Part shown: one piece after another, positions 16,434-24,744 of the stretch | Layout of the letters: each line of letters begins with the position of its first letter | Numbering within the stretch: position 1 is the stretch's first letter | Assembly: GCF_900111885.1 (NCBI RefSeq) | Contig: NZ_FOKG01000019.1 | Location: forward strand, 62,001 to 126,000 | Direction of reading: 5' to 3' | From: Amycolatopsis marina | Lineage (GTDB): Bacteria > Actinomycetota > Actinomycetes > Mycobacteriales > Pseudonocardiaceae | Length of the DNA: 64,000 nt | Notes under the pieces: generated by a model | What the model was told of the DNA's origin: nothing | Databases searched by the model: none | Seen by the model: the letters and a program-made list of their open reading frames with translations, nothing else | Program-made: the position numbers and the translations under genes

Positions 16434-17438
16434 ATGACGCTGTCCGAGACCGCCTACGCCCCCTACCGCGATCCCGAGGAGTTCATCACCGAATGGACCG
16501 ATCGGATCTGGGTCCAACGTGGAATCGGCCTGATCAGGCAGAACTACGCGCCCGACTCCGTGGTGCACGGCGCGTACGGCACGGTCCACGGCGTGGAGCC
16601 GGTGGTGCGAGGCACCCTGATGAAGATCAGCGCCTTTCCCGACAGGGTCGGGCAGGCCGAGGATGTCGTATGGGAGCAGCGAGGTGACGACGCCTTTCTC
16701 AGCTCTCATCGGGTCTTCAGCTCTGGCACGCACACCGGAACCTCGGCCTGCGGCCCGCCGACCGGGAAGGACTTCGTCTCGCGGACTATCGCGAACTGCC
16801 TCTACCGCAATGGGGTCATGGTGGAGGAATGGGTGGTGCGCGACGAGTACGCGGTCGTCCAGCAGCTCGGACTCGATCCGGTCGAGGTCGCGCGCGGCCT
16901 CGCCTTCGCCGGCTGGGAACCGCACGCGCCACTCGACGCGGACGTGCTCGATCAGGGCGATTCGGGGGTGCGGCCAGATCAGCACCGCGACGACTGCGCA
17001 CAGGTACTGCGGCTTGTCGACGAGGTGTGGAACCAGCGCAGACTCGACCGGACCGCCGACTTCGTCGCGCGCGACGTCACCTGCCACACCTCACGACACC
17101 GCACACTGACCCGTCCTGCCGGGTACCAACAGGGCCTGCTCGACCTGCTCGCACCGTTCCCCGACGCCACCGTCGAGGTCCGCGATGTGGTGAGCAACTA
17201 CTCGGTACCGCATGGAGGCCTGCGGGTGGGGCTGGTGTGGTGGTTGCGGGGCACCTATTGCGGTACGCCTGTCTACGGCCCGGTCAGCGGATCTCCCGTC
17301 CAGGTACTCGGCTCCTCCCAGTTCCTGTTGCGGGAGGGAAAAGTCGTTCAGGAGTGGCGGGTGTACGACGAGATCGCGATCCTCGCGCAGATCCTGCGTG
17401 CGCACGGCGAGGGCCAGAGCGACGTATCCCGGTGCTGA
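16434..17438 (+). CDS. Two-domain SnoaL/NTF2-like protein 1
   Basis: A 334-residue cytosolic protein from ATG 16434 with AAGGAG 7 nt upstream. It contains two SnoaL-like (polyketide-cyclase/NTF2 fold) domains, about residues 15-150 and 180-325. Each starts with a helix carrying W (ITEWTDRIWVQRG; VDEVWNQRRLD) and ends with a strand ending in VxEW (NGVMVEEWVVRDEYAV; EGKVVQEWRVYDEIAI). SnoaL folds bind hydrophobic or polyol-like ligands and may act as cyclases, hydrolases or isomerases. It is the fourth full-length gene of the LacI-flanked operon, after the transporter. A second, similar double-domain protein lies at 19784-20998. Chemistry unknown. Confidence 0.75.
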   Translation: MTLSETAYAPYRDPEEFITEWTDRIWVQRGIGLIRQNYAPDSVVHGAYGTVHGVEPVVRGTLMKISAFPDRVGQAEDVVWEQRGDDAFLSSHRVFSSGTHTGTSACGPPTGKDFVSRTIANCLYRNGVMVEEWVVRDEYAVVQQLGLDPVEVARGLAFAGWEPHAPLDADVLDQGDSGVRPDQHRDDCAQVLRLVDEVWNQRRLDRTADFVARDVTCHTSRHRTLTRPAGYQQGLLDLLAPFPDATVEVRDVVSNYSVPHGGLRVGLVWWLRGTYCGTPVYGPVSGSPVQVLGSSQFLLREGKVVQEWRVYDEIAILAQILRAHGEGQSDVSRC

Positions 17439-17470
17439 TCCGGGCGCTGCCAAGAAAGCGGCTCCTATTG

Positions 17471-18376
17471 TCATGTCCTGGCGTCGCGAGCGAGGAGCAT
17501 GTGCTGAGCCAGCCGGGCAAGCTCGCGGGTCGCTGGCGAGAGCACGGTTCCAGCCCTGCGCACCAGCGCTATCGTGTCATGCAACGGTTCGGCGAAGCCG
17601 ATCGTGCGCACCGACCGCGGGCAGGCGGGACTCTCGGCGACCGCCGTGGAAACCACGGTGTCACCGACGCCCCGCTCGACCAGGCTCAGTGCGGACTCGA
17701 CGTGCTCGACCTCGATCCACGGCTCGAGTTTCACCCCGGCAAGCTGCGCGCGGTCGGCGAGCTGCCTGCGGGTGGGGTCCCGCCAGCCGTAGTGCGCGTC
17801 GTAGAGGATCAGTCGGGAACGGGCGATCTGTTCGATCGACACGGGCGCCGAGACCCGCTCCGGCGTGGCACTGGCGTAGCGAACCTGGTCCCGCAGCAAC
17901 GGTGTCACCGCGAGGCCTTCAGCCTCGATGGGCAGCACGACGAGGCCCGCCTCGATCGTCCCTGCCGCGACCGCCGCCGCGACCTCGACGGAGTTCAACC
18001 CGATGAGCCGGATCCGCACCTCGGGGTATCGCTCGTGAAAGTGCTGGGCCAGATCGGACAGCAGGTAATAGGCGGCGTTGCGCAGCAGTCCGAAGGTCGC
18101 GACGCCACCTTCGAGCGAGCGCACGGAGCGAAGGGCGCGCACACCGTCGTCGGCCGCGGCGACCGCCTGCTCCGCGTAGGGCAGGAGGGCGCTTCCGGCG
18201 GCGGTCAGTACCAGCCTCCTGCCACTGCGGGTGAACAACGGCGTGGCGTTTTCGTCCTCCAGCTTGCGGATCAACTCGGAGACGGATGCCTGGGAGACAC
18301 GCATCGTGGTAGCGGCGGCGGTGAACGAGCCCATGCGTACCGCGAGCAGGAAGGCTCGCAGTTGCTTCAGCGTCAT
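17471..18376 (-). CDS. LysR-family transcriptional regulator
   Basis: A 301-residue LysR regulator. Its winged helix-turn-helix is at residues 3-60 (LKQLRAFLLAVRMGSFTAA then TTMRVSQASVSELIRKLE), followed by a periplasmic-binding-like effector domain. It is convergent with the first SnoaL-like gene and divergent from the second HisD-like gene (72-bp gap). A T-N11-A box with arms ATAGG/CCTAT overlaps its own start codon. It most probably controls the HisD2, SnoaL2 and nitrilase operon and itself; the inducer is unknown. Confidence 0.93.
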   Translation of the reverse strand: MTLKQLRAFLLAVRMGSFTAAATTMRVSQASVSELIRKLEDENATPLFTRSGRRLVLTAAGSALLPYAEQAVAAADDGVRALRSVRSLEGGVATFGLLRNAAYYLLSDLAQHFHERYPEVRIRLIGLNSVEVAAAVAAGTIEAGLVVLPIEAEGLAVTPLLRDQVRYASATPERVSAPVSIEQIARSRLILYDAHYGWRDPTRRQLADRAQLAGVKLEPWIEVEHVESALSLVERGVGDTVVSTAVAESPACPRSVRTIGFAEPLHDTIALVRRAGTVLSPATRELARLAQHMLLARDART

Positions 18377-18389
18377 AGGAAAACCCTAT
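18375..18389. promoter_or_regulatory. LysR-type T-N11-A box
   Basis: ATAGGAAAACCCTAT is a 5-bp inverted repeat (ATAGG/CCTAT) with a 5-bp centre and fits the T-N11-A pattern of LysR sites. It overlaps the lysR start codon and is about 60 bp ahead of the HisD2 start. Confidence 0.6.
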
Positions 18390-18448
18390 GCTATCCGCAA
18401 GACTTGGCAACCTTGTCCTTTGTTCAATCCGGATCTAGCGTCGTTCCC

Positions 18449-19768
18449 ATGCGATACACGCCATCTCGACTGGCCGAACTCGACGGTTCGTACCGGTTGC
18501 TCAAAGCCCCCGCAGTGAACGCCCCCGCCGCACAACGCGACCCCGCTGTCATCGAGCGGGTTTCGGAGATGCTGAGCGCCATCGAGCGGGACGGAATGCC
18601 CGCGGTTCTGCGGTATGCCAAGGAACTCGACGCGTGGGAACGGTCCGATGTCGAAATCGGCGCGGCCGAGCTGCGCGGCAGTGGCGACGATCTGACTCCC
18701 GAGCTGCGTGCCGCACTGGAACTCGGCGCCGACCGCACCGGGAGTTTCGCCCGTGCGCAGCGTGCGCACCTCGTCGACTTCGAAACCGAACTGGCTCCCG
18801 GACTGATCACCGGCCACAGGTACGTGCCCGTCGAGCGAGTAGGGGCCTACCTGCCCGCCGGCCGTTTCCCGCTGCTGGCCGGCGCGTTCATGACCGTAGG
18901 AGTGGCCAAGGCGGCCGGCGTCCCGACGACCCTCGCCTGTACGCCGCCACGCAGGGACGGAAGGCCGGACCCGGCGGTCCTGTACGCGGCTCACCTGTCC
19001 GGTGTGGACCGAAGCTTTGTGCTCGGCGGGGTCCAGGCCTTGGCCGCGATGGCCTTCGGGCTGCTCGACGAGCAGCCGGTGGACATGCTGGTCGGCGCGG
19101 GCAACGCCTTCGTGGCCGAGGCGAAGCGGCAGTTGTTCGGCACGGTGGCGATCGATCTGCTCGCCGGACCGTCCGAAGTGGCCGTCCTGGCGGACGCCAC
19201 CGCGGACCCGCGCCTGGTCGCCGCCGACCTGCTGGGTCAGGCCGAACACGGCAAGGACTCCCCCGCCGCACTCGTCACCACCTCGCAGCAACTCGGGGAG
19301 ACGGTCATCGCCGAGGTGGACCGGCAACTCGCAACGCTGCCGACCCGCGATATCGCGGGACCGGCATGGCGGGACTTCGGCTCGGTGACATGGGCACGCG
19401 ATGCGGCCACCGCCGTCGCCCTGATGGACGATCTCGCGCCGGAGCATCTGGAGATCCAGACCGCTGACGACGACTACTACCTTGGCGCGCTGCGGAACTA
19501 CGGTTCCATCTTCCTCGGCAGGTGGAGCACGGTCGCCTACTCCGACAAGGGCATGGCGGGGACGAACCACGTGCTGCCGACCGCCGGTGGCGCGAAGCAC
19601 AGCGCCGGCCTCTCCGTCTCCCGGTTCCTGAAACCGCTGACCTACCAACGGGTCACCCGGGAGGCCACGCCCGCGGCGGCCGAAGCCGTAGAGGTCATCT
19701 CCGAGTACGAGGGCATGGCGGCACACCGGGCGACTGCCACCCTCCGACTTGCCGAACACCACGCATAG
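18449..19768 (+). CDS. Histidinol dehydrogenase-like enzyme, catabolic paralogue 2
   Basis: A 439-residue HisD-family protein from ATG 18449; no clear ribosome site precedes it. All residues matching the zinc ligands and catalytic pair are present (Q264, H267, E332, H333, D366, H426), with APEHLEIQT closer to true HisD than the ASEHVEVLT of paralogue 1. It is far diverged from paralogue 1, so the pair is not a recent duplication. It lies divergent from a LysR gene and upstream of a SnoaL-like gene and a nitrilase. NAD-dependent two-step oxidation of an alcohol to an acid is expected. A role in histidine synthesis is unlikely because no his genes are near. Confidence 0.88.
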   Translation: MRYTPSRLAELDGSYRLLKAPAVNAPAAQRDPAVIERVSEMLSAIERDGMPAVLRYAKELDAWERSDVEIGAAELRGSGDDLTPELRAALELGADRTGSFARAQRAHLVDFETELAPGLITGHRYVPVERVGAYLPAGRFPLLAGAFMTVGVAKAAGVPTTLACTPPRRDGRPDPAVLYAAHLSGVDRSFVLGGVQALAAMAFGLLDEQPVDMLVGAGNAFVAEAKRQLFGTVAIDLLAGPSEVAVLADATADPRLVAADLLGQAEHGKDSPAALVTTSQQLGETVIAEVDRQLATLPTRDIAGPAWRDFGSVTWARDAATAVALMDDLAPEHLEIQTADDDYYLGALRNYGSIFLGRWSTVAYSDKGMAGTNHVLPTAGGAKHSAGLSVSRFLKPLTYQRVTREATPAAAEAVEVISEYEGMAAHRATATLRLAEHHA

Positions 19769-19783
19769 AAAGGGACCGAACAG

Positions 19784-20998
19784 ATGGCGAAATCCGCCGA
19801 ACAGGGTTCAAGCGAGTCCGTACCGCCCGAAACCCAGCCGACACACCAGTCCCCGGCAGCCAATCCCTCCTCCACGCCAGGCGGCACCATGGCTCCGGGC
19901 GCGCGGACGATGCCGACCGACTACTCCATCTCGGTTCGTCCGGGCAGCGGTGCCGACCGTCCCAGTGCCGCACTGGGCGAGCGCAGGCAGCCGATGCGCG
20001 GGTTCGAGGACACCTACACCGACATCGTCGACTACATCGTCCGCATCACTCACCGCATCTGGGAGGACCAGGACGTCGGCTACATCTACGACACCTACAG
20101 TCCCGGCTGCAGGTTGTACGACGACAGCGGCTTCAAGTACGGCGTCGAGCAACTGGTGAACGGAACGATGCAGAGCATCAACGCGTTCCCCGACTGCCGG
20201 CACTACGCCGACGACGTCATCTGGGCCGGCGACGAGGACCAGGGCTTCGTCACCTCGCACCGCGCCATCAACATCGGGCACCACACCGGTCCCTGGCGCT
20301 GGGGCCCGCCGACGGGGCGCAAGCTCGAGACCTGGGTCATCGCCAACTGCGTGGTGCGGGAGAACGAAATCTTCGAGGAGTGGGTGCTGTACAACACGGC
20401 GGCCAAGCTCTCGCAGCTCGGCATCAACGTGGCAGAGGCCGCCCGGACGTACGGCAACGAGGGCGGGATCGCGCCGCTGACCGAACGGCAACTGGTCGAG
20501 CCGGACAGGCTGACCGGAGGTCGCAAGCCGGAGCCGTACCCGGCCCCTCGCGGTCGCGTGTTCGACGTCGACCACGCGGTGCGTGCCCTGTTCCACGACA
20601 CGTACAACCGGCGCGATCTCAGCGCGGTCGACCGGGCGTACGCGCCGAACGTACGCTGGCACGGCACCAGCAACCGAAGTGGATACGGCCGTTCGGACGT
20701 GCGGGGAATGGCGCGGGGCCTCCTCGCCACCTTCCCTGACCTCGGCGTCCAGGTGGACGAGGTCTACTGGATGGGCAACGAGGCCGAGGGGTTCAGCGCC
20801 TCGGTCCGCTGGTCGGGTGCGGGCACTCACCGGGGCTTCGGGCTGTACGGGAAACCGACCGGACGCAAGGTACACCTGTGGGGTATTTCGCAGCTGTACT
20901 TCGCCAAGGGGCGGATTGTCGAGGAGTGGTCGCTGTTCAACGAGTTCGACGTGCTCGCGCAACTACTGTCCGACAAACCACTGGCCGAGGTGTGGTGA
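19784..20998 (+). CDS. Two-domain SnoaL/NTF2-like protein 2 with extended N-terminus
   Basis: A 404-residue protein with AAAGGGA about 9 nt before its ATG. The first 70 residues are Pro/Ser/Gly-rich and disordered-looking. Two SnoaL-like domains follow, about 72-225 and 265-395. They share the double-domain plan of the protein at 16434, including ITHRIWEDQDVGYI, a NAFPDCRHYADDVIW stretch and the terminal motifs ENEIFEEWVLYN and KGRIVEEWSLFNEFDV. It lies 16 bp after HisD2 and 25 bp before the nitrilase gene. The two proteins may be partners or act on related intermediates. No catalytic assignment is possible from sequence alone. Confidence 0.75.
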   Translation: MAKSAEQGSSESVPPETQPTHQSPAANPSSTPGGTMAPGARTMPTDYSISVRPGSGADRPSAALGERRQPMRGFEDTYTDIVDYIVRITHRIWEDQDVGYIYDTYSPGCRLYDDSGFKYGVEQLVNGTMQSINAFPDCRHYADDVIWAGDEDQGFVTSHRAINIGHHTGPWRWGPPTGRKLETWVIANCVVRENEIFEEWVLYNTAAKLSQLGINVAEAARTYGNEGGIAPLTERQLVEPDRLTGGRKPEPYPAPRGRVFDVDHAVRALFHDTYNRRDLSAVDRAYAPNVRWHGTSNRSGYGRSDVRGMARGLLATFPDLGVQVDEVYWMGNEAEGFSASVRWSGAGTHRGFGLYGKPTGRKVHLWGISQLYFAKGRIVEEWSLFNEFDVLAQLLSDKPLAEVW

Positions 20999-21023
20999 GC
21001 ACTCGCGGAGCGCGAGTACAGGG

Positions 21024-21890
21024 ATGACCAGAATCGTCTGCGCTCAGCTCGCACCCAGGCTAGGTGATCTCGCCGGGAACCAGGCACTGACCGTCGCCGC
21101 CGTCCGCAGGGCGGCGGACGGCGGCGCGCGTGTCGTCGTGCTACCGGAGTTGGCGACGTCGGGCTATGTCTTCGAGACGTCGGAGCAGGCAAGGCGCGTG
21201 GCCGTGACGCCGGAACATCCGCTGTTCGCACGATGGGCATCCGCGGCCCGTGGTGCCGTGGTGGTCGGCGGATTCTGCGAGCTGGGCGCGGACGGCCACC
21301 TGTACAACAGCGCCGCGGTGGTGGACCGGACCGGTGTGCTGGCCGTCTACCGCAAGACCCACCTGTGGGACCGGGAAAAGACCGTGTTCACTCCGGGGCG
21401 GGACCAGCCGCCTGTGGTGCGCACCCAGGCGGGCAGGATCGGCGTGCTCATCTGCTACGACCTGGAATTTCCCGAAATGCCCCGGAGCATGGTCCTGCGC
21501 GGCGCCGACCTCATCGCCGCGCCCGTCAACTGGCCGCTCGTGCCACGTCCGGCCGGGGAGCGGGCGCCCGAGATCGTCCTCGCGATGGCGGCCGCACGCG
21601 CGAACCGCGTCTTCGTGGCATGTTGCGACCGCTCGGGTGTCGAGCGCGGCGTTCGGTGGACCGAGGGAACGGCCGTCATCAGCCACGAAGGATGGGTGCT
21701 CGGTGAACCCGATGCGGACGGGGTCGCGGCAGCCGACATCGACCTGGAACTGGCCAGGGACAAATCCCTGACAGCGCATGCCGACCTGCTGGCGGATCGG
21801 CGACCCGAGATGTACAGCGCCCTCACCTCGGCGACGGTGCACACTGGCACGGTCCCGCACGCTTGCGCGTGGTCGCCGCGCTCACGCTGA
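21024..21890 (+). CDS. Nitrilase-superfamily carbon-nitrogen hydrolase
   Basis: A 288-residue member starting at ATG 21024. The Glu-Lys-Cys triad is present: E42 in LPELATSGY, K111 in VYRKTHLWD and C144 in LICYDLEFPE. The pattern around the Cys is that of amidases or carbamoylases rather than true nitrilases. It is the last gene after HisD2 and SnoaL2 and overlaps the convergent DUF6314 gene by 9 bp. Release of ammonia or an amine from an amide intermediate is the likely job, implying a nitrogen-containing substrate for this half of the island. Substrate unknown. Confidence 0.88.
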   Translation: MTRIVCAQLAPRLGDLAGNQALTVAAVRRAADGGARVVVLPELATSGYVFETSEQARRVAVTPEHPLFARWASAARGAVVVGGFCELGADGHLYNSAAVVDRTGVLAVYRKTHLWDREKTVFTPGRDQPPVVRTQAGRIGVLICYDLEFPEMPRSMVLRGADLIAAPVNWPLVPRPAGERAPEIVLAMAAARANRVFVACCDRSGVERGVRWTEGTAVISHEGWVLGEPDADGVAAADIDLELARDKSLTAHADLLADRRPEMYSALTSATVHTGTVPHACAWSPRSR

Positions 21891-22316
21891 GCGACGGAAA
21901 TCGGTGACGATCGTGTGATCCTTCGCCGGACCGGTCACCTGCCACCGCTGCTGCCAGTGCGTGGAACCGAACACGCGGTACTCGCCGAGGTAGTGATCGG
22001 CACGGCACGGATGTTCCACCTGCCACCTACCCGTGCACAAATCGACGTCGTGGAAGTAGCCACCGTGCTCGAAGTGGACATCCGCGCGTGCGGCACCGGT
22101 CGGCCGGTAGCGCAGCACCCTGGTCGCGGGACCCCGGTGCGTACCCAGATCGAGGACGCCCTCCTCGCGGTACACCAGTTCACCATCGACGGCCTCGACA
22201 ACGACCGTCCCGTGGAAGGTGCCGATCCGGATATCGGCGGCGGTCGCGATCTCGCGTTCGACCAGCCAGTTCCCGGCGAGGAAGCCGGCCAGTTCCCGGA
22301 CCGGGTGCCAGCGCAT
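21882..22316 (-). CDS. DUF6314-like protein
   Basis: A 144-residue protein starting at ATG 22316. It reads as one small beta-barrel-like domain with GNWLVEREI near the start, YREEGVLDLG in the middle, and a C-terminal WQQRWQVTGPAKDHTIVTDF. This matches my memory of the DUF6314 family, which has no assigned function. It is convergent with the nitrilase gene and divergent from the BCCT transporter. Confidence 0.65.
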   Translation of the reverse strand: MRWHPVRELAGFLAGNWLVEREIATAADIRIGTFHGTVVVEAVDGELVYREEGVLDLGTHRGPATRVLRYRPTGAARADVHFEHGGYFHDVDLCTGRWQVEHPCRADHYLGEYRVFGSTHWQQRWQVTGPAKDHTIVTDFRRSA

Positions 22317-22430
22317 GCGGCCAGTATGACGGGCGGCCACCTTCACGGCACATACCTTGTGCTCCGGACCACCCGCCAGTGCGGTACCGCGCCAGGCCGG
22401 TGTCGCCGATGTAGCATTTGTGCCCGACCA

Positions 22431-22470
22431 TGCCGCGGCAGGACCAGAGGAAACCGGTTTTGCCGCGGCA
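22431..22470. promoter_or_regulatory. Two TGCCGCGGCA palindromes, 30 bp apart, ahead of the BCCT gene
   Basis: The perfect 10-bp palindrome TGCCGCGGCA occurs at 22431-22440 and 22461-22470, each followed by GG. Both copies are in the 271-bp gap between the DUF6314 and BCCT genes. Paired, near helix-phased sites (30 bp) suggest a regulator target, but such GC-rich words also occur by chance here. Confidence 0.4.
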
Positions 22471-22587
22471 GGCTGCATATGTCCACACGGGAGTGCACAG
22501 CAGCCGCGCCGGGCGCTGCGACCGGAACGGGCTTTCGCCGACTAGCGCGAATTCCGGAAACGACGCCGGACCGAAAGGGAAGAGATC

Positions 22588-24696
22588 GTGACCACCACCG
22601 AAGATACCGAGCAACGGCCTGGGCCTGATGACAGCCCGCCCGAGGAGAAGCAGAACCGAATCAACCCGGTGGTCTTCTTCGGCTCCTCCGCGTGCATCCT
22701 CGCCATCTCCATCTGGGCGATCGTCACCCCGGTCGCGGCTTCGGAGGCCATCGGCACCGTTGTCTCGTGGATCTCCGAGGGCTTCGGCTGGTACTACTTC
22801 CTCGCGGCCACTCTGTTCCTGGTGTTCGTCGTCTTCATCGCGCTCTCCCGCTATGGCAAGGTGAAACTGGGGCCGCAGCATTCCAAGCCGGACTACAGCA
22901 TCTTCGCCTGGGGCGCGATGCTGTTCGCCGCGGGAATCGGCATCGATCTCATGTTCTTCTCCGTGGCAGAGCCGGTCACGCAGTACCTGGCGCCACCGGT
23001 CGGCGACGGACAGACCATCGAGGCAGCCCGTGAAGCGCTGGTGTGGACGCTGTTCCACTACGGCATCACCGGTTGGGCCATGTACGCGCTGATGGGGATG
23101 GCGCTGGGCTACTTCGCCTACCGCTACAACCTCGGCCTGACCATCCGCTCGGCGCTGTACCCGATCTTCGGCAAGCGGATTCACGGCAGGATCGGTCACA
23201 CGGTCGACATCGCCGCCGTGCTCGGCACGATCTTCGGCATCGCGACGTCGCTCGGCATCGGTGTCGTCCAGCTCAACTACGGCCTGAACTTCCTTTTCGG
23301 CATCCCCGAAGGCACAGCCGCGCAGATCGGCCTCATTGTCCTGGCCGTGCTGATGTCCACGGTTTCCGCCGTGGCCGGCGTGGACAAGGGCATCCGGCGC
23401 CTGTCCGAACTCAACGTCGTGTTGGCGATCGGCCTCATGCTGTTCATCCTGTTCAGCGAGGACCCGATCTTTCTGCTCAACGCCATCGTGCTGAACATCG
23501 GCGACTACGTCAGCAGCTTCAGTGACATGACACTGAACACCTTCGCGTTCGACCGGCCGACCGACTGGCTCAACTCGTGGACGTTGTTCTTCTGGGCGTG
23601 GTGGATCGCGTGGGCACCGTTCGTCGGCCTGTTCCTCGCCCGCATCTCGCGTGGACGGACGATCCGCCAGTTCGTGGCCGCGACCCTCGTCATCCCGTTC
23701 CTGTTCACCCTCACCTGGTTGTCGATCTTCGGCAACAGCGCACTGCGCGTGGTGATGAACGGCAACGCCGAGTTCGGCGACGCAGCGATGAACCAGCCTG
23801 AACAGGCGTTCTACTCGCTGCTCGACCAATATCCCGGCGTCACGCTGAGCGCCGGCCTCGCCACCTTCGTCGGCCTGCTGTTCTACGTGACCTCGGCCGA
23901 CTCCGGCTCACTGGTGATGGGCAACTTCACCTCGTATCTGAAGACACCGAGAACCGACGCGGCGAAGTGGCTGCGGATCTTCTGGTCGGCCGCGATCGGC
24001 CTGCTGACGCTGGCGATGCTGCTCGTGGGCGGAGTACCGACCCTGCAGAGCGCGACCATCATCATGGGTCTGCCGTTCTCCTTCGTGATGTTCCTGATCA
24101 TGTGGGGGCTTTACAAGGCGCTGCGAGTCGAGCGGTCCCGTGAGGAAAGCTTCAAGACCACGCTGCCATCGTCCCTTTCGGAGCGCACCACTGTGGAGGG
24201 ACGTGGAGTGTCGCGGACCTGGAAGCAGCGCCTGGCAAGGGTGATGAGCTACCCTGGCAGGCGCACGGCATCCCGGTTCGTCGAGGAGTCGGCGCGACCC
24301 GCATTCGAAGAGGTCGCCGAGGAGTTGCGGACGCAGGGCGCTGACGCCGCGGTGACCGAGGAGTTGGTCACCGAACTCGGTCTGCCGCACCTGGACCTGT
24401 CCGTCGCGCTCGGGCGCGAGGAGGAGTTCCGCTACCGCATCTGGCCCTCGGAGGCGGAGACGCCCGCCTTCGCGGTCGGCTCACTGAGCACTCAGGACAC
24501 CTACTTCCGTTTCGAGGTGTACCTGACCGAGGGCGGACAGGACTACGACGTGCTGGGCTACAGCAAGGACCAGCTCATCGGGGACATCCTCGACCAGTAC
24601 GAACGCCACCTCGAGTTCCTCCGCCTGCACCGGGGCACGGTCAACGGCACCGCGCTGCCTGACAACGGCTCAACCACGCCCGAAACCATCGAGTGA
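22588..24696 (+). CDS. BCCT-family transporter (betaine/choline/carnitine type)
   Basis: A 702-residue secondary transporter starting at GTG 22588 after AAAGGGAAGAG. About twelve hydrophobic helices span residues 28-510. The BCCT signature helix reads FFWAWWIAWAPFVGLFLARI, with the diagnostic tryptophan cluster, near residue 335. A cytosolic C-terminal domain of about 170 residues has charged segments and could sense osmolality or salts. BCCT proteins import quaternary-amine or related zwitterionic compounds with Na or H. Its place at the right end of the island suggests it brings in one of the island's substrates; this is inference, since an osmoprotection role is also possible. Confidence 0.9.
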   Translation: MTTTEDTEQRPGPDDSPPEEKQNRINPVVFFGSSACILAISIWAIVTPVAASEAIGTVVSWISEGFGWYYFLAATLFLVFVVFIALSRYGKVKLGPQHSKPDYSIFAWGAMLFAAGIGIDLMFFSVAEPVTQYLAPPVGDGQTIEAAREALVWTLFHYGITGWAMYALMGMALGYFAYRYNLGLTIRSALYPIFGKRIHGRIGHTVDIAAVLGTIFGIATSLGIGVVQLNYGLNFLFGIPEGTAAQIGLIVLAVLMSTVSAVAGVDKGIRRLSELNVVLAIGLMLFILFSEDPIFLLNAIVLNIGDYVSSFSDMTLNTFAFDRPTDWLNSWTLFFWAWWIAWAPFVGLFLARISRGRTIRQFVAATLVIPFLFTLTWLSIFGNSALRVVMNGNAEFGDAAMNQPEQAFYSLLDQYPGVTLSAGLATFVGLLFYVTSADSGSLVMGNFTSYLKTPRTDAAKWLRIFWSAAIGLLTLAMLLVGGVPTLQSATIIMGLPFSFVMFLIMWGLYKALRVERSREESFKTTLPSSLSERTTVEGRGVSRTWKQRLARVMSYPGRRTASRFVEESARPAFEEVAEELRTQGADAAVTEELVTELGLPHLDLSVALGREEEFRYRIWPSEAETPAFAVGSLSTQDTYFRFEVYLTEGGQDYDVLGYSKDQLIGDILDQYERHLEFLRLHRGTVNGTALPDNGSTTPETIE

Positions 24697-24702
24697 CGTC
24701 CG

Positions 24703-24736
24703 CGCCGGTCGCGGGGTGAGCACCCCGCGACCGGCG
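24703..24736. terminator. Bidirectional hairpin terminator between BCCT and paaE
   Basis: A 16-bp perfect stem (CGCCGGTCGCGGGGTG and its complement) closes on a two-base loop. It lies between the BCCT stop at 24696 and the convergent paaE stop at 24745. There is no T-run, which is normal for high-GC actinobacterial terminators. Confidence 0.75.
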
Positions 24737-24744
24737 ACAGACCC

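Noticed and set aside
16829..18448. Long in-frame extension upstream of HisD2
   Set aside because: It runs antisense to the LysR gene and through the SnoaL1 gene in another frame. The HisD family N-terminus fits the ATG at 18449.
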